Of a DNA stretch of 64,000 bases, positions 8,739 to 17,014 are shown one piece after another. Positions within the stretch are counted from its first letter, which is position 1. Every line of letters begins with the position of its first letter. This stretch comes from Cardinium hertigii_C (GTDB lineage Bacteria > Bacteroidota > Bacteroidia > Cytophagales > Amoebophilaceae): positions 62,001 through 126,000 of the forward strand of contig NZ_JBOZWW010000058.1 of the NCBI RefSeq assembly GCF_050864855.1, in the 5' to 3' direction. Below the pieces are notes generated by a model. That model made no database searches and was not told the DNA's origin. It saw only the letters and a list, made by a program, of their open reading frames with translations. The position numbers were made by a program, and so were the translations under genes.

Positions 8739-9050
8739 CCCATAAGCGCGTTTAAGTGATTCATTTTATGTAAAGTTACGTAAAAACTCCTATATTGGGT
8801 AAACCTAAAGTAGATATTAAATACATTAGGCTTAGGTGGCCATTTTAAAAAGCAACCATTATAGCAACTAAAATTAGGATACTATAGGGAGCAATCCTCG
8901 CATCTAGCTATTCCGTAATAGCAAGATAATTTAGATATACTATAACTACAAGTCGAATATAAAACCACTCGCTAGGAGGTAAATGGGTTTTGCAAGGAAC
9001 TTTATGGCCTATTTTTATGTAGGTAACGATAGCTCATATAAAGATTGATT
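8739..9050. other. Intergenic region with possible leader ORF
   Basis: 312 bases between divergent genes. The only item of note is a 20-codon frame at 8983-9048 preceded by AGGAGGT, an unusually good Shine-Dalgarno sequence for this genome. It stops two bases before the ATG of the DUF3822 gene. Confidence 0.4.
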
Positions 9051-9947
9051 ATGGAAGTCTTCCCAAGAAAAATTCTTTCTGTTGTTCATCCAAGCAAATT
9101 CAACTTCGATAAAAGTATCAACTACCATTTGTCTATTAATATAGGTTATGGTTTGATTAAGGTATGTTGTATAGAAAAGACTACGCAAGCATGCCTATTG
9201 CTGGGCGTATATGCACTCCCTCTGGATAAAAACCATCCAACCTACATCAAAAGTTTAGAGCAATTTTACAATCAAGATTTTTTTCTAATTAAAAAAAATT
9301 GGTTTTCTGTTACTTTATCTATTTCAAATCAAAAATTTACCCTTATACCTCATTTGCTGCTAAGCAAAAAAGATTTGTTGACCTATATGCACGTTGCTTG
9401 TGGTGTCGATCCAGATGATGAAATGATCTCTTTTACCCATGCATTTGCAAAAATGTCAGTTGTGTTTGCAGAAAATGCTTCTGTATTAGATTGGTTTAGA
9501 AAACGTTATACCGGTAGCAATTTTCATATTATCCACCAAGTTAATGCGATTATAGAAGGATTTCACATAGAATGCTTATATAAATCAGAGTTATTTGTCT
9601 GGTTGGCAGAGGACTATTTGTACATATTGGTCCATAATAAAAAAAAACTGCTCTATTGTAATTTATTTTCTTATAAAACATCTGACGACTTATTAGGCTA
9701 CCTATCAGCTGTAGTCCAGGTTATGCAATTAGATCGTACTTCGTGTACATTACTGGTAGGTGGATTGATTGAAAAAAAATCATTGGCTTATCATCAATTG
9801 AAAACATATATTCCAAAAACCACCTTAAAAACAAAATTTGATTTTTTTAAATCAAGTGCATATGTTTTTAAGGCAAGTAACACCTCCCCTATGTTGTATT
9901 TTGATCTAATGAGCAGTTTACTGTGTCATACTCATAGCAGAGTATAG
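9051..9947 (+). CDS. DUF3822 family protein
   Basis: A 298-aa protein resembling the Bacteroidetes-specific DUF3822 family, thought to have an actin-like ATPase fold. Supporting segments are YHLSINIGYGLIKVCCIE (about 26-43), VWLAEDYLYILVHNKKKLLYCN (about 184-205), SYKTSDDLLGYLSAVVQVMQLD and TLLVGGLIEKKSLAYHQLKTYI. The upstream TTG would add two residues; I chose the ATG at 9051. A possible 20-codon leader ORF ends two bases before it. The usual family neighbours (rsmD, coaD) are absent here. Biochemical function is unknown. Confidence 0.65.
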   Translation: MEVFPRKILSVVHPSKFNFDKSINYHLSINIGYGLIKVCCIEKTTQACLLLGVYALPLDKNHPTYIKSLEQFYNQDFFLIKKNWFSVTLSISNQKFTLIPHLLLSKKDLLTYMHVACGVDPDDEMISFTHAFAKMSVVFAENASVLDWFRKRYTGSNFHIIHQVNAIIEGFHIECLYKSELFVWLAEDYLYILVHNKKKLLYCNLFSYKTSDDLLGYLSAVVQVMQLDRTSCTLLVGGLIEKKSLAYHQLKTYIPKTTLKTKFDFFKSSAYVFKASNTSPMLYFDLMSSLLCHTHSRV

Positions 9948-9972
9948 CAATAAGTTAAAAGGGAGCTATGTA

Positions 9973-10679
9973 TGTGATTCGTAGTATAGTGGACCGAAAA
10001 AATCGGAGAGAAAAAAGTAGACTTGTTTCTCAATGTTATGTTTTCATCAACATAATATGAATGGCTCAAAATAGATAGCTATTCTAGAGTAGCTAATGGA
10101 AAATTTTACACTGATAAGACAGCTCTAACGGCTGCCGATCTGCTAAGTGATAGCATACTATCTTGTTATCAAGATCAAAGCATACCTATCTTACGTATAC
10201 GAACAGATCGTGACACCAAGTATAAAGGCAAAATAGAACATCATGCTTTTGAGTTGTTTTTAAGTATAGAAGGTATAGGACATACGGTTACTAAAGCCTA
10301 TGCATCACCAACCAATGGATTTTGTGAGCGTTTTAATAAAACAATGAAAGAGGAATTCTTTGATACAGCTATGCATAAAAAAATCTATACCAAGCTGGAT
10401 GATTTGCAAGAGGATTTAGATAGATGGGTGCATTACTACAATCATCAACGAACGCATTCTGGAAAATATTGTTATGGTAAAACACCTATACAAACTTGGG
10501 AGGATAGTAAAAAATTAGTACTTGAAAAAAGTAATCAAATCGCATATGTTAAAGGAACATCTAACAGGCTAAACTTAAACGACAACTATATACTATAATT
10601 TTTACCGTCTGTAAGATTAAATATCAACTACTACAACTTAATGGGAACATAAAGGTGTAACACACCTCGACGAATCACA
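9973..10679 (+). mobile_element. Internally deleted IS481-family element
   Basis: A 10-bp inverted repeat, TGTGATTCGT at 9973-9982 and its complement at 10670-10679, bounds about 707 bases. Inside are an IS3-type terminal sequence at 9985 and the second half of an IS481-type transposase. The right end carries AGGTGTAACACACCT, a palindrome like those in IS481-type ends. Intact IS481 elements are about 1.1 kb, so the front part of the transposase is lost and apparently replaced by another IS end. Confidence 0.6.
10056..10598 (+). pseudogene. IS481-family transposase, catalytic half only
   Basis: An open frame runs from just after a TAA at 10053 to the stop at 10598. It keeps the DDE core of an IS481-type integrase: IDSYSRVANGKFYTDKTALT (first D), RTDRDTKYKG (second D) and PTNGFCERFNKTMKEEF (E). 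It ends with the family-typical YGKTPIQTWEDSKKL. The N-terminal helix-turn-helix region is absent and no start codon precedes the first catalytic segment; the first ATG-like option gives only 114 aa. It is a dead remnant. Confidence 0.8.
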
Positions 10680-10736
10680 CAGATTTAGTCAATATATTTA
10701 TACAATATTTTCAATTCAAAGGACCGTAACAATCAG

Positions 10737-11417
10737 CTAGCCAGCTGTATGGATAAAAGTATAAACCTTTTTCCCTTCTTTAACATACTTGTTGTGTCGT
10801 ATTACGGCATGCTTAGTGGGTAAAATTTCATAATCTTGAATTGCATTGTTTTGTTTTTTCGTTTTTAACGCTTCTTGTAGTGATTTACTTATATCTAATT
10901 TGCCTTCTATTCCTTTAGCAATGATCAATACGATTGCTTTGCTGCCCTCTTCTATAGGATCTATAGCCAACCATTCATCCAAAAATTCTTTTGGTATACC
11001 ACCTTCTTTATCATCATGATTAACCCTATACTTCATGCCAGATTTTATCGTTTCAGGAAATTTTTCCGATGTGACACGCCCATAAAAATTAGGGGTTAAT
11101 ATCCAGTCAAAGGCTTCTTTATCGGCTTTATCCGTCTGAACCATATTATTGTTAAACTTAAAAGCAGTATCACCATCATGAAGCGGTTTTTGATCACGCG
11201 CAATATGAAAACGCATCTTTCCTAACTCTAATTTGGTAACCAGACACTTATCTTCAGGAAAATCTTTCTCTGGCTCATTTAATTCAGACCATCTAGGATG
11301 ATACACCCCGATTTCTTGTTTTTCAGCAGAGCAAGACGATGCCTCCAAAAGGCATACTGGAATCATAACCACTAAAGCCTTCAGAAGGCATAATAAGAAG
11401 CCTATAAAGCAACGCAT
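10737..11417 (-). CDS. Hypothetical exported protein
   Basis: A 226-aa protein with an N-terminal signal peptide (FIGFLLCLLKALVVMIPVCLLEASS, about residues 4-28), possibly a lipoprotein with Cys29 following ASS, a non-canonical lipobox. The mature part is hydrophilic and rich in lysine and acidic residues, with no motif I recognise; FDWILTPNFYGRV and EEGSKAIVLIIAKGIEGKL look like folded cores. It is next to an IS481 remnant and has no operon partner. It could be a secreted factor, but there is no direct evidence. Confidence 0.6.
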   Translation of the reverse strand: MRCFIGFLLCLLKALVVMIPVCLLEASSCSAEKQEIGVYHPRWSELNEPEKDFPEDKCLVTKLELGKMRFHIARDQKPLHDGDTAFKFNNNMVQTDKADKEAFDWILTPNFYGRVTSEKFPETIKSGMKYRVNHDDKEGGIPKEFLDEWLAIDPIEEGSKAIVLIIAKGIEGKLDISKSLQEALKTKKQNNAIQDYEILPTKHAVIRHNKYVKEGKKVYTFIHTAG

Positions 11418-11709
11418 AAAAAATTGGAATAAAAAGGTAAAAATAAAGCTAATCCAAACACGTTGGGCAATTTAAAAAAAATAAGTCGAATACAAAAATG
11501 ATTGGAGACACCCTTTAGGTTAGCGACCAGATGCTCAAAGTGGGTGCATGTGGCTCTATATCGAAAATTGAGGGTTCAGAATCATAAGAGATAAAAATCT
11601 AACCCAATATGGGCAAAACAGCTGGTTTTTTTCAGAAAAAAGACGTAACATTGTGTAGTATTGTGGGTTTTATCCCCAAAAGCTACGTGTAGCAGTAAAT
11701 TTCATAAAA

Positions 11710-11783
11710 GGGCCCATAGCTCAGTCGGTTAGAGCATCTGACTCATAATCAGCAGGTCCCAGGTTCAAGTCCTGGTGGGCCCA
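11710..11783 (+). tRNA. tRNA with CAT anticodon (elongator Met or lysidine-type Ile2)
   Basis: A 74-nt cloverleaf: acceptor arm GGGCCCA/TGGGCCC, D arm GCTC...GAGC, anticodon arm with loop CTCATAA (anticodon CAT at 11744-11746) and T arm CCAGG TTCAAGT CCTGG, with discriminator A at 11783. The CCA end is not encoded (ACTCC follows). The anticodon stem has one mismatch at its top pair. The sequence alone does not separate elongator tRNA-Met from the tRNA-Ile2 that is modified to lysidine; it is not an initiator, since the first acceptor pair is a normal G-C. Confidence 0.93.
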
Positions 11784-11881
11784 CTCCATTTATCTTACTG
11801 CAATGATTACTTGCCTTAATCCATCAGTTCCCTGGTTTATATTATATAATCAAGTCTTAATAATAGCCACCTTCTTCTACT

Positions 11882-12739
11882 GTGTTTTCCGATATATATA
11901 CACCAATTGCCATCTATGACAGTGGTGTAGGTGGTTTAACCATTGCTAAGGCCATCAAAGCAATTTTACCAAAAGAATCTATTCATTATATCGCAGATAC
12001 TAAAAATTTACCTTATGGTGACAAAACATCTGTAGCATTATGTGGTTATATTGCACAAGTAGTAAATTTTTGCCTAAGTAAACGGTATAAACTACTAGTG
12101 ATTGCCTGTAATACAGCCACTGCTGCCGCAGATTATTTTATGCCCAATTATCTTAAAACGATAGGAGATGAAATGGGTATCATCAATGTCGTTGATCCAG
12201 TAGTTAGATACATCGATGGAATGAATCGCTATAACCAGATAGGTCTTATAGCCACAAAATATACTGTATCATATGGCATCTATGCAAAACGGTTTCGAAC
12301 CACTGGTATAACACTTACTTCTCTGGCCACGCCGCTACTGGTGCCTATGGTAGAGGCCTCTTTCAATGGAAAATCAGTAGACCATGTTTTGTTAGATGAT
12401 TATTTAAACCAAATCGTTTCCCCAAAGTTAGATGCACTGATTCCAGCTTGTACACATTATATATTTTTAGAACAAGCATTAAATTTCTTTTTAAGGAAAC
12501 ACTTTTTAAAAAAGATTGAACTGATCAATCCAGCAAAACTTACCGCATTAGCGGTCCAGCAACTTTTAAGTAGACATCATCTTTTGAACAAAACAAAAAA
12601 AAGATTGCCTGACTGCTTTATGGCAACCGCGCTAACCCCTTCTTTTCAAAATGCTAGTGATAAACTATTTGGACAAAAACCTATAGCGATCAATCTATCT
12701 GACTATAGACCATCCATAGACTTTACATCATTCTGTTGA
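11882..12739 (+). CDS. murI: Glutamate racemase
   Basis: Converts L-glutamate to D-glutamate for peptidoglycan peptides. The 285-aa protein has the N-terminal DSGVGGLT motif (D13), NLPYGDK, the first catalytic cysteine in IACNTAT (C76) and the second in IPACTHY. Length is typical. The start is a GTG at 11882; no ATG fits before the essential DSGVGG motif. Together with ftsW, mltG and a lytic transglycosylase elsewhere in the window it indicates that the organism still makes peptidoglycan. Confidence 0.93.
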   Translation: MFSDIYTPIAIYDSGVGGLTIAKAIKAILPKESIHYIADTKNLPYGDKTSVALCGYIAQVVNFCLSKRYKLLVIACNTATAAADYFMPNYLKTIGDEMGIINVVDPVVRYIDGMNRYNQIGLIATKYTVSYGIYAKRFRTTGITLTSLATPLLVPMVEASFNGKSVDHVLLDDYLNQIVSPKLDALIPACTHYIFLEQALNFFLRKHFLKKIELINPAKLTALAVQQLLSRHHLLNKTKKRLPDCFMATALTPSFQNASDKLFGQKPIAINLSDYRPSIDFTSFC

Positions 12740-12857
12740 TGGCATCATAGCCTTGTAATTGAATTCAATTTAAATTATATTAAGAATCAGCAACGTATCT
12801 CTATTGGTCTCATAATCGCAACCAAATCAGGCAAAGGATTGCTTTTACCTAAAAAAT

Positions 12858-13976
12858 ATGTTTTTATTTAACGTTTCTATTTGCATAACTTTTTTACTCT
12901 TTACAATTGGTTGCGATTGTAATAGACGCTTCCAAAATGGTAGTACGAATTTCCACCAAGTTCATACCAAGCCATTAATCGTCTTGTTTCATGGGTTAGG
13001 TGCGAATGTTTCTTCTCTTAAGACACTTCAAGAAGCACTTGAGAATGAATTTGGTAAAGAATCTGTGGTTGTTTTGGATAACATACTGCCAGAGAAGACG
13101 GCTATATTTTCTATAAAAGATCAAAGCAATAAATGCTTTAATAAACTTTCAGAGGACAAACCTAACCTACAGCATAGCCCTACCCTACTAATAGGCCATA
13201 GCCAAGGTGGTCTTCGTGCGTATAATATGTTTCATCAATATAAAGATGAATTAAATGTAAAAGGTATTATTACACTAGCTACACCATGGGAAGGCGCACC
13301 GCTCCTTGACACAATTGAGACACTTAACCAGTGTGACACAATCACCGGGATTAAAAACAAAGAATTGTATTCAAAATATTTTACACCGCCTGTTTTGAAT
13401 GATATGTACAAACTATCCGATAGTATGGGTCAACCTACTAACTGGATTGAACAAGAGCTTGTGCGCAGGCTAGAAAATTTGGTCGTTGCAGAGTTCATTG
13501 CTGGATGCTACGATTTAAAACCAGGAAGTATATTTTTAAACTCGATTAAGGATGCACTTCCCGAAGAAGAAGTGCCCATACTAGCTATAGGAGGAGGGGC
13601 AAGTGACTTTAAAATTTTTCTACCTAAAGAAACCAGCCATGAAACCAGCCATGATTTTAAACACCTCAACAGCGCATGGACTAAAATTATAGTTGGCGAA
13701 ACAGATCTTAACGAAACAGATTTTGATCTTATAGACAACAAACATGATATGATTGTACCGCTTTATAGTCAGCTTGCATGGCATATTACAAACAAAGAAA
13801 ATTTCAAAAGAAAGATTATTGAAGATGCCCCTCATGATGAACTTTTAAAGGAATTTCCTATTGAAGCATTTAAAAATATATTATGCCATCCTACTATGGT
13901 AAAAGAGGTAATTCAGTTTGCGAAAGATATTTTTTACAGTGATTCTATAACATGTGAATGTCAAGTACTTGAATAG
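12858..13976 (+). CDS. Lipase-like alpha/beta-hydrolase lipoprotein
   Basis: A 372-aa predicted lipoprotein: hydrophobic signal MFLFNVSICITFLLFTIGC with a lipobox-type TIGC (Cys19), then an alpha/beta-hydrolase fold. PLIVLFHGLGANVSSL is the oxyanion-hole HG strand, LLIGHSQGGLRAYNM the GxSxG nucleophile elbow (Ser at the centre of GHSQGG) and GIITLATPWEGAPL the following strand. A late DMIVPLYSQ supplies a likely acidic residue, and the His is probably in APHDELL or DNKHD. The layout resembles triacylglycerol lipases and PGAP1-type esterases. A perfect 12-base duplication at 13629-13652 gives ETSHETSH. The surface location suggests action on host or membrane lipids, which is inference. Confidence 0.75.
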   Translation: MFLFNVSICITFLLFTIGCDCNRRFQNGSTNFHQVHTKPLIVLFHGLGANVSSLKTLQEALENEFGKESVVVLDNILPEKTAIFSIKDQSNKCFNKLSEDKPNLQHSPTLLIGHSQGGLRAYNMFHQYKDELNVKGIITLATPWEGAPLLDTIETLNQCDTITGIKNKELYSKYFTPPVLNDMYKLSDSMGQPTNWIEQELVRRLENLVVAEFIAGCYDLKPGSIFLNSIKDALPEEEVPILAIGGGASDFKIFLPKETSHETSHDFKHLNSAWTKIIVGETDLNETDFDLIDNKHDMIVPLYSQLAWHITNKENFKRKIIEDAPHDELLKEFPIEAFKNILCHPTMVKEVIQFAKDIFYSDSITCECQVLE

Positions 13977-14060
13977 AGTTGATCCAATCAAACACCCACA
14001 ACATCATAAAAGTAGCTACAAAAGAGAGTAGCTTATATTGGGAAAAGTGCAAGGCTAAGG

Positions 14061-15764
14061 CTAAAGTTCCGCCCAAGTTTTGCGCACGAATTGCGCGAGG
14101 GAACGAATATGTCCCTTGCTAAAATCAAAACCAATACCCGCTGTTTGGTAGACCTTAGGGATCGATGTAGTATAACCCAATTTCAATGCATTGAGGTAGC
14201 CATTCCATGCTTGTGTAGGATTTGTTTGTGCATGTTTCCATACGCCTATTGCACCAAGCTGTGCGATAGCATATTCAATATAATAGAAAGGCACTTCAAA
14301 AAGATGCAATTGTTTTTGCCATAAATGGCTTTTCACTACCTCGTAACCTGTCCAATCCGTTACACCATCTGAAAAACTAGTAAAGATACGATTCCAATTT
14401 TCTGCTCTTTCTGATACAGTATGATCAGGATGCGTATAGACCCAATGCTGAAAAGCATCAATAGCAGCTATCCAAGGCAAACAACTGATGACATGGATCA
14501 AATGATCTTTTTTAGCACGATTAAGCTCTTCTTGTTTGGCAAAGAAAACATCCCAATAGGGCATAGTAAGCAACTCCATAGACATAGAGGCCAATTCTGC
14601 AATTTCTGATGGACAATGCTTAAAAACATTTAGGGGTAAGTTATGCACTAAAAAAGAATGAACCGCATGGCCTGCTTCATGGAACATGGTTCGTACATCA
14701 TCTACAGTAGAAGCTGCATTCATAAAAATAAAAGGTACGCCTGTCTCATCCAAAGGATAATTATACCCACCAGGTGCTTTCCCCTTACGCGAAGCTAAGT
14801 CCAAATGGCCCATTTGTTGCATGGTACGCAAACAATCTGCTAAAAAAGGATCCAATTGCTCAAATACCGTAATGGTCTTAGCAACCAGTTCTTCAGCATC
14901 TGTAAAAGGACGCAATGGTTTTCTGCCCTCTATATCTACTGCATGATCAAATGGCTGTAGTACGGCCAATCCGAGCGCTGCTTTGCGCGCTTTTGCACAT
15001 TCATTGAGGAGTGGAACTATTTCTTCTTGGATCGCTGTATGCAAGGTCAAACAATCTGCTGGGGTGTAATCAAATCGATCCATAGATACGAAGGCATAGT
15101 CTCTAAAATTCTTAAATCCAGCATTCAAAGCCAATTGATGGCGTTGCTGAATCAACTTTGAGTAGAGTGCATTAAGTGCATCTTTATCTTGCAACCTGCG
15201 TTGTTGCATCTTATCATATACCTCACGTCGAAAGGCCCGGTCGGTAGATTCTAAATGGGGTGCAGCTTGTTGCAAAGTACACTCTTCACCAGCTATCTCT
15301 ACTACCATCGCACCTGCTATCACACCAAATTGACTTGTATTTAAGTGAATTTCAGTTTGAATAGGTATATTTTCTTGTCTGTAACAACGCAATTGATTTT
15401 CGATTTTTCGAAAAAAGATATCATATTGCGTTTGTTTACGTAATATATGGGCCGATTTTGCAGCTAAAACTTTTTGATGCAATTGATCTGTAACAGCAGC
15501 TAAATGAGGAGCTATAGACGTAATATAGTATTCGTAACGATCTTTAGCCACTGGATCAGTCGTATTGCAAGAAGTACGAATGTAACGCCAGCCTGCATCC
15601 TCTTCTAGTACCCCTTCTAGCTCACTCCAATCGGCTAAAAATTGTTTTAGACCATCCAATGAAGAGAGGTCTCTAGCGAGTAAGTGGCTATAGAAGGGCT
15701 GAATGGAAGCCCAATCTGTGCTAACGTAATCTGTTGGCAAAAAAGTACGAATGTATTTTTGCAT
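14061..15764 (-). CDS. M3-family oligoendopeptidase (PepF-like)
   Basis: A zinc metallopeptidase of the M3/thimet oligopeptidase family that degrades short peptides in the cytoplasm. The 567-aa protein has the zinc motif HEAGHAVHSF with an upstream FIFMNAASTVDDVRTMF, and the later glutamate in the CPSEIAELASMSMELL segment. I chose the ATG at 15764 (MQKYIRTFLPTDY), which matches the usual family N-terminus; the longer frame would begin with a TTG at 15806. For an intracellular bacterium that imports host peptides it likely completes peptide breakdown. It has no operon partners. Confidence 0.9.
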   Translation of the reverse strand: MQKYIRTFLPTDYVSTDWASIQPFYSHLLARDLSSLDGLKQFLADWSELEGVLEEDAGWRYIRTSCNTTDPVAKDRYEYYITSIAPHLAAVTDQLHQKVLAAKSAHILRKQTQYDIFFRKIENQLRCYRQENIPIQTEIHLNTSQFGVIAGAMVVEIAGEECTLQQAAPHLESTDRAFRREVYDKMQQRRLQDKDALNALYSKLIQQRHQLALNAGFKNFRDYAFVSMDRFDYTPADCLTLHTAIQEEIVPLLNECAKARKAALGLAVLQPFDHAVDIEGRKPLRPFTDAEELVAKTITVFEQLDPFLADCLRTMQQMGHLDLASRKGKAPGGYNYPLDETGVPFIFMNAASTVDDVRTMFHEAGHAVHSFLVHNLPLNVFKHCPSEIAELASMSMELLTMPYWDVFFAKQEELNRAKKDHLIHVISCLPWIAAIDAFQHWVYTHPDHTVSERAENWNRIFTSFSDGVTDWTGYEVVKSHLWQKQLHLFEVPFYYIEYAIAQLGAIGVWKHAQTNPTQAWNGYLNALKLGYTTSIPKVYQTAGIGFDFSKGHIRSLAQFVRKTWAEL

Positions 15765-16181
15765 GGAATATATTTTATTATATGGCGATTTGTTATGGCG
15801 CAGCAATTTACCAATATTAAATAAGAATCACAAACGAACCATTGTGCTACCTTATATCAGACATCCTACAGTGACTTATCAATGGATGCTTTAAAACAAA
15901 CGCCAGAGAACTTTTTTTACAGGTCTTTTTTAGTTTTAGAAAGATAAGAAGACGTTAAATACATAATGAATTGAAAAAATCGTTTGAAAGGTTTATATTT
16001 AAGATCTGTTGCTAACCCCGTTGCAAAATGCACATACCGTTTCCCCTAAATAAATGATGGTTCGCATACAACGCAGCAACTCAATACAAGGTTAGCTTCT
16101 ATACCTAGAAAATATATCTATTTGTAGCACACTTAGTGATAGATTAGATATATAGATCAACCCAAATTACCTATATCATTT
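15765..16181. other. Divergent intergenic region
   Basis: About 417 bases between the minus-strand peptidase and the plus-strand carrier gene. No ORF, tRNA or repeat is recognised; it presumably holds both promoters. Confidence 0.5.
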
Positions 16182-16946
16182 ATGGCTATGCAGCACAATA
16201 CACTTTTATATCATTTCTTTCTTGATCCACTTGCACATGGTACCGTCTGCATGATGGTAGCTTATCTAGTAGCACCTGCTCAATTTATAAAAGTAGTCCA
16301 CCAAGAAACGGGTGAATCCTATACCTCCATTATTAATAGATGTATAGATAGTAGAAACATTAAATTGTTTTTTTCAGGTGCCCATATTTATGCATTTCGA
16401 CAGGTCATAGCCGCTTTATCCTTTGGACTTTCGCAATGGCTCTTCCGTTGCTCTATTAACTATTATCCAATAACCTATTTTACCTTATCGGTTAGTTGGG
16501 AATGCTTCCTAGCAGGAATAGTTGAAACCATCGTCACCGTATACAGCGAAACAAAAGAAATTGCTGCCAATAAAGGTCCCCTTATAAAACGCAAAGAAAG
16601 GGTTATGGATATTTTTACCCCTGTTCTTTTAAGAAATATACTAAGTGCCTCCCCATGCATATTGGCTCATGCGCTTACAAAGGATACAAACGGAATAGGA
16701 ATCAATATAATCGTTAATACTTTATTGGGTATAGCTGCATCTGCTTTAACCATGCCTTTTGATTTAATCGCCACACAAAATTGTGGTGCAGAGATGCGCA
16801 TGACTTGGATAGGTCGCTTAAAACATAACATCACAGTAGAAAAGAAGTTTCTTTCCATCTTTAATGGATTAACGATGCGCATTTTGCAAATCGTTCCCTA
16901 TTCTATTGGCCACGGTCTTGTAATGCTTTTCTTAGGCAAATCTTAG
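16182..16946 (+). CDS. Mitochondrial-carrier-family (SLC25)-like membrane protein
   Basis: A 254-aa membrane protein built from three repeats of about 80-85 aa, each a helix pair as in eukaryotic mitochondrial carriers. Carrier-signature remnants occur near the end of each odd helix: PAQFIK at 32-37 (matching Px[DE]xx[KR] with Q for the acid), YSETKE around 121-126 (P lost) and MPFDLIATQ around 191-199 (PxD kept, basic residue lost). Each repeat's second half has the carrier pattern aromatic-x-G-(x6)-R: FFSGAHIYAFRQ in repeat 1, IFTPVLLRN (degenerate) in repeat 2, IFNGLTMRILQIVPYS in repeat 3. Length and periodicity fit SLC25. It lies 68 bases before the ATP/ADP translocase, on the same strand. 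Bacterial SLC25 homologues are rare (Legionella LncP is one known case). Substrate and location are unknown; it could act in this bacterium's membrane or be exported to host mitochondria. Confidence 0.65.
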   Translation: MAMQHNTLLYHFFLDPLAHGTVCMMVAYLVAPAQFIKVVHQETGESYTSIINRCIDSRNIKLFFSGAHIYAFRQVIAALSFGLSQWLFRCSINYYPITYFTLSVSWECFLAGIVETIVTVYSETKEIAANKGPLIKRKERVMDIFTPVLLRNILSASPCILAHALTKDTNGIGINIIVNTLLGIAASALTMPFDLIATQNCGAEMRMTWIGRLKHNITVEKKFLSIFNGLTMRILQIVPYSIGHGLVMLFLGKS

Positions 16947-17014
16947 CGATTACAATCCATCTGTACGACCACCATTTTGATGTATAAGATACACTTAATA
17001 ATCTAAAAATCAAT

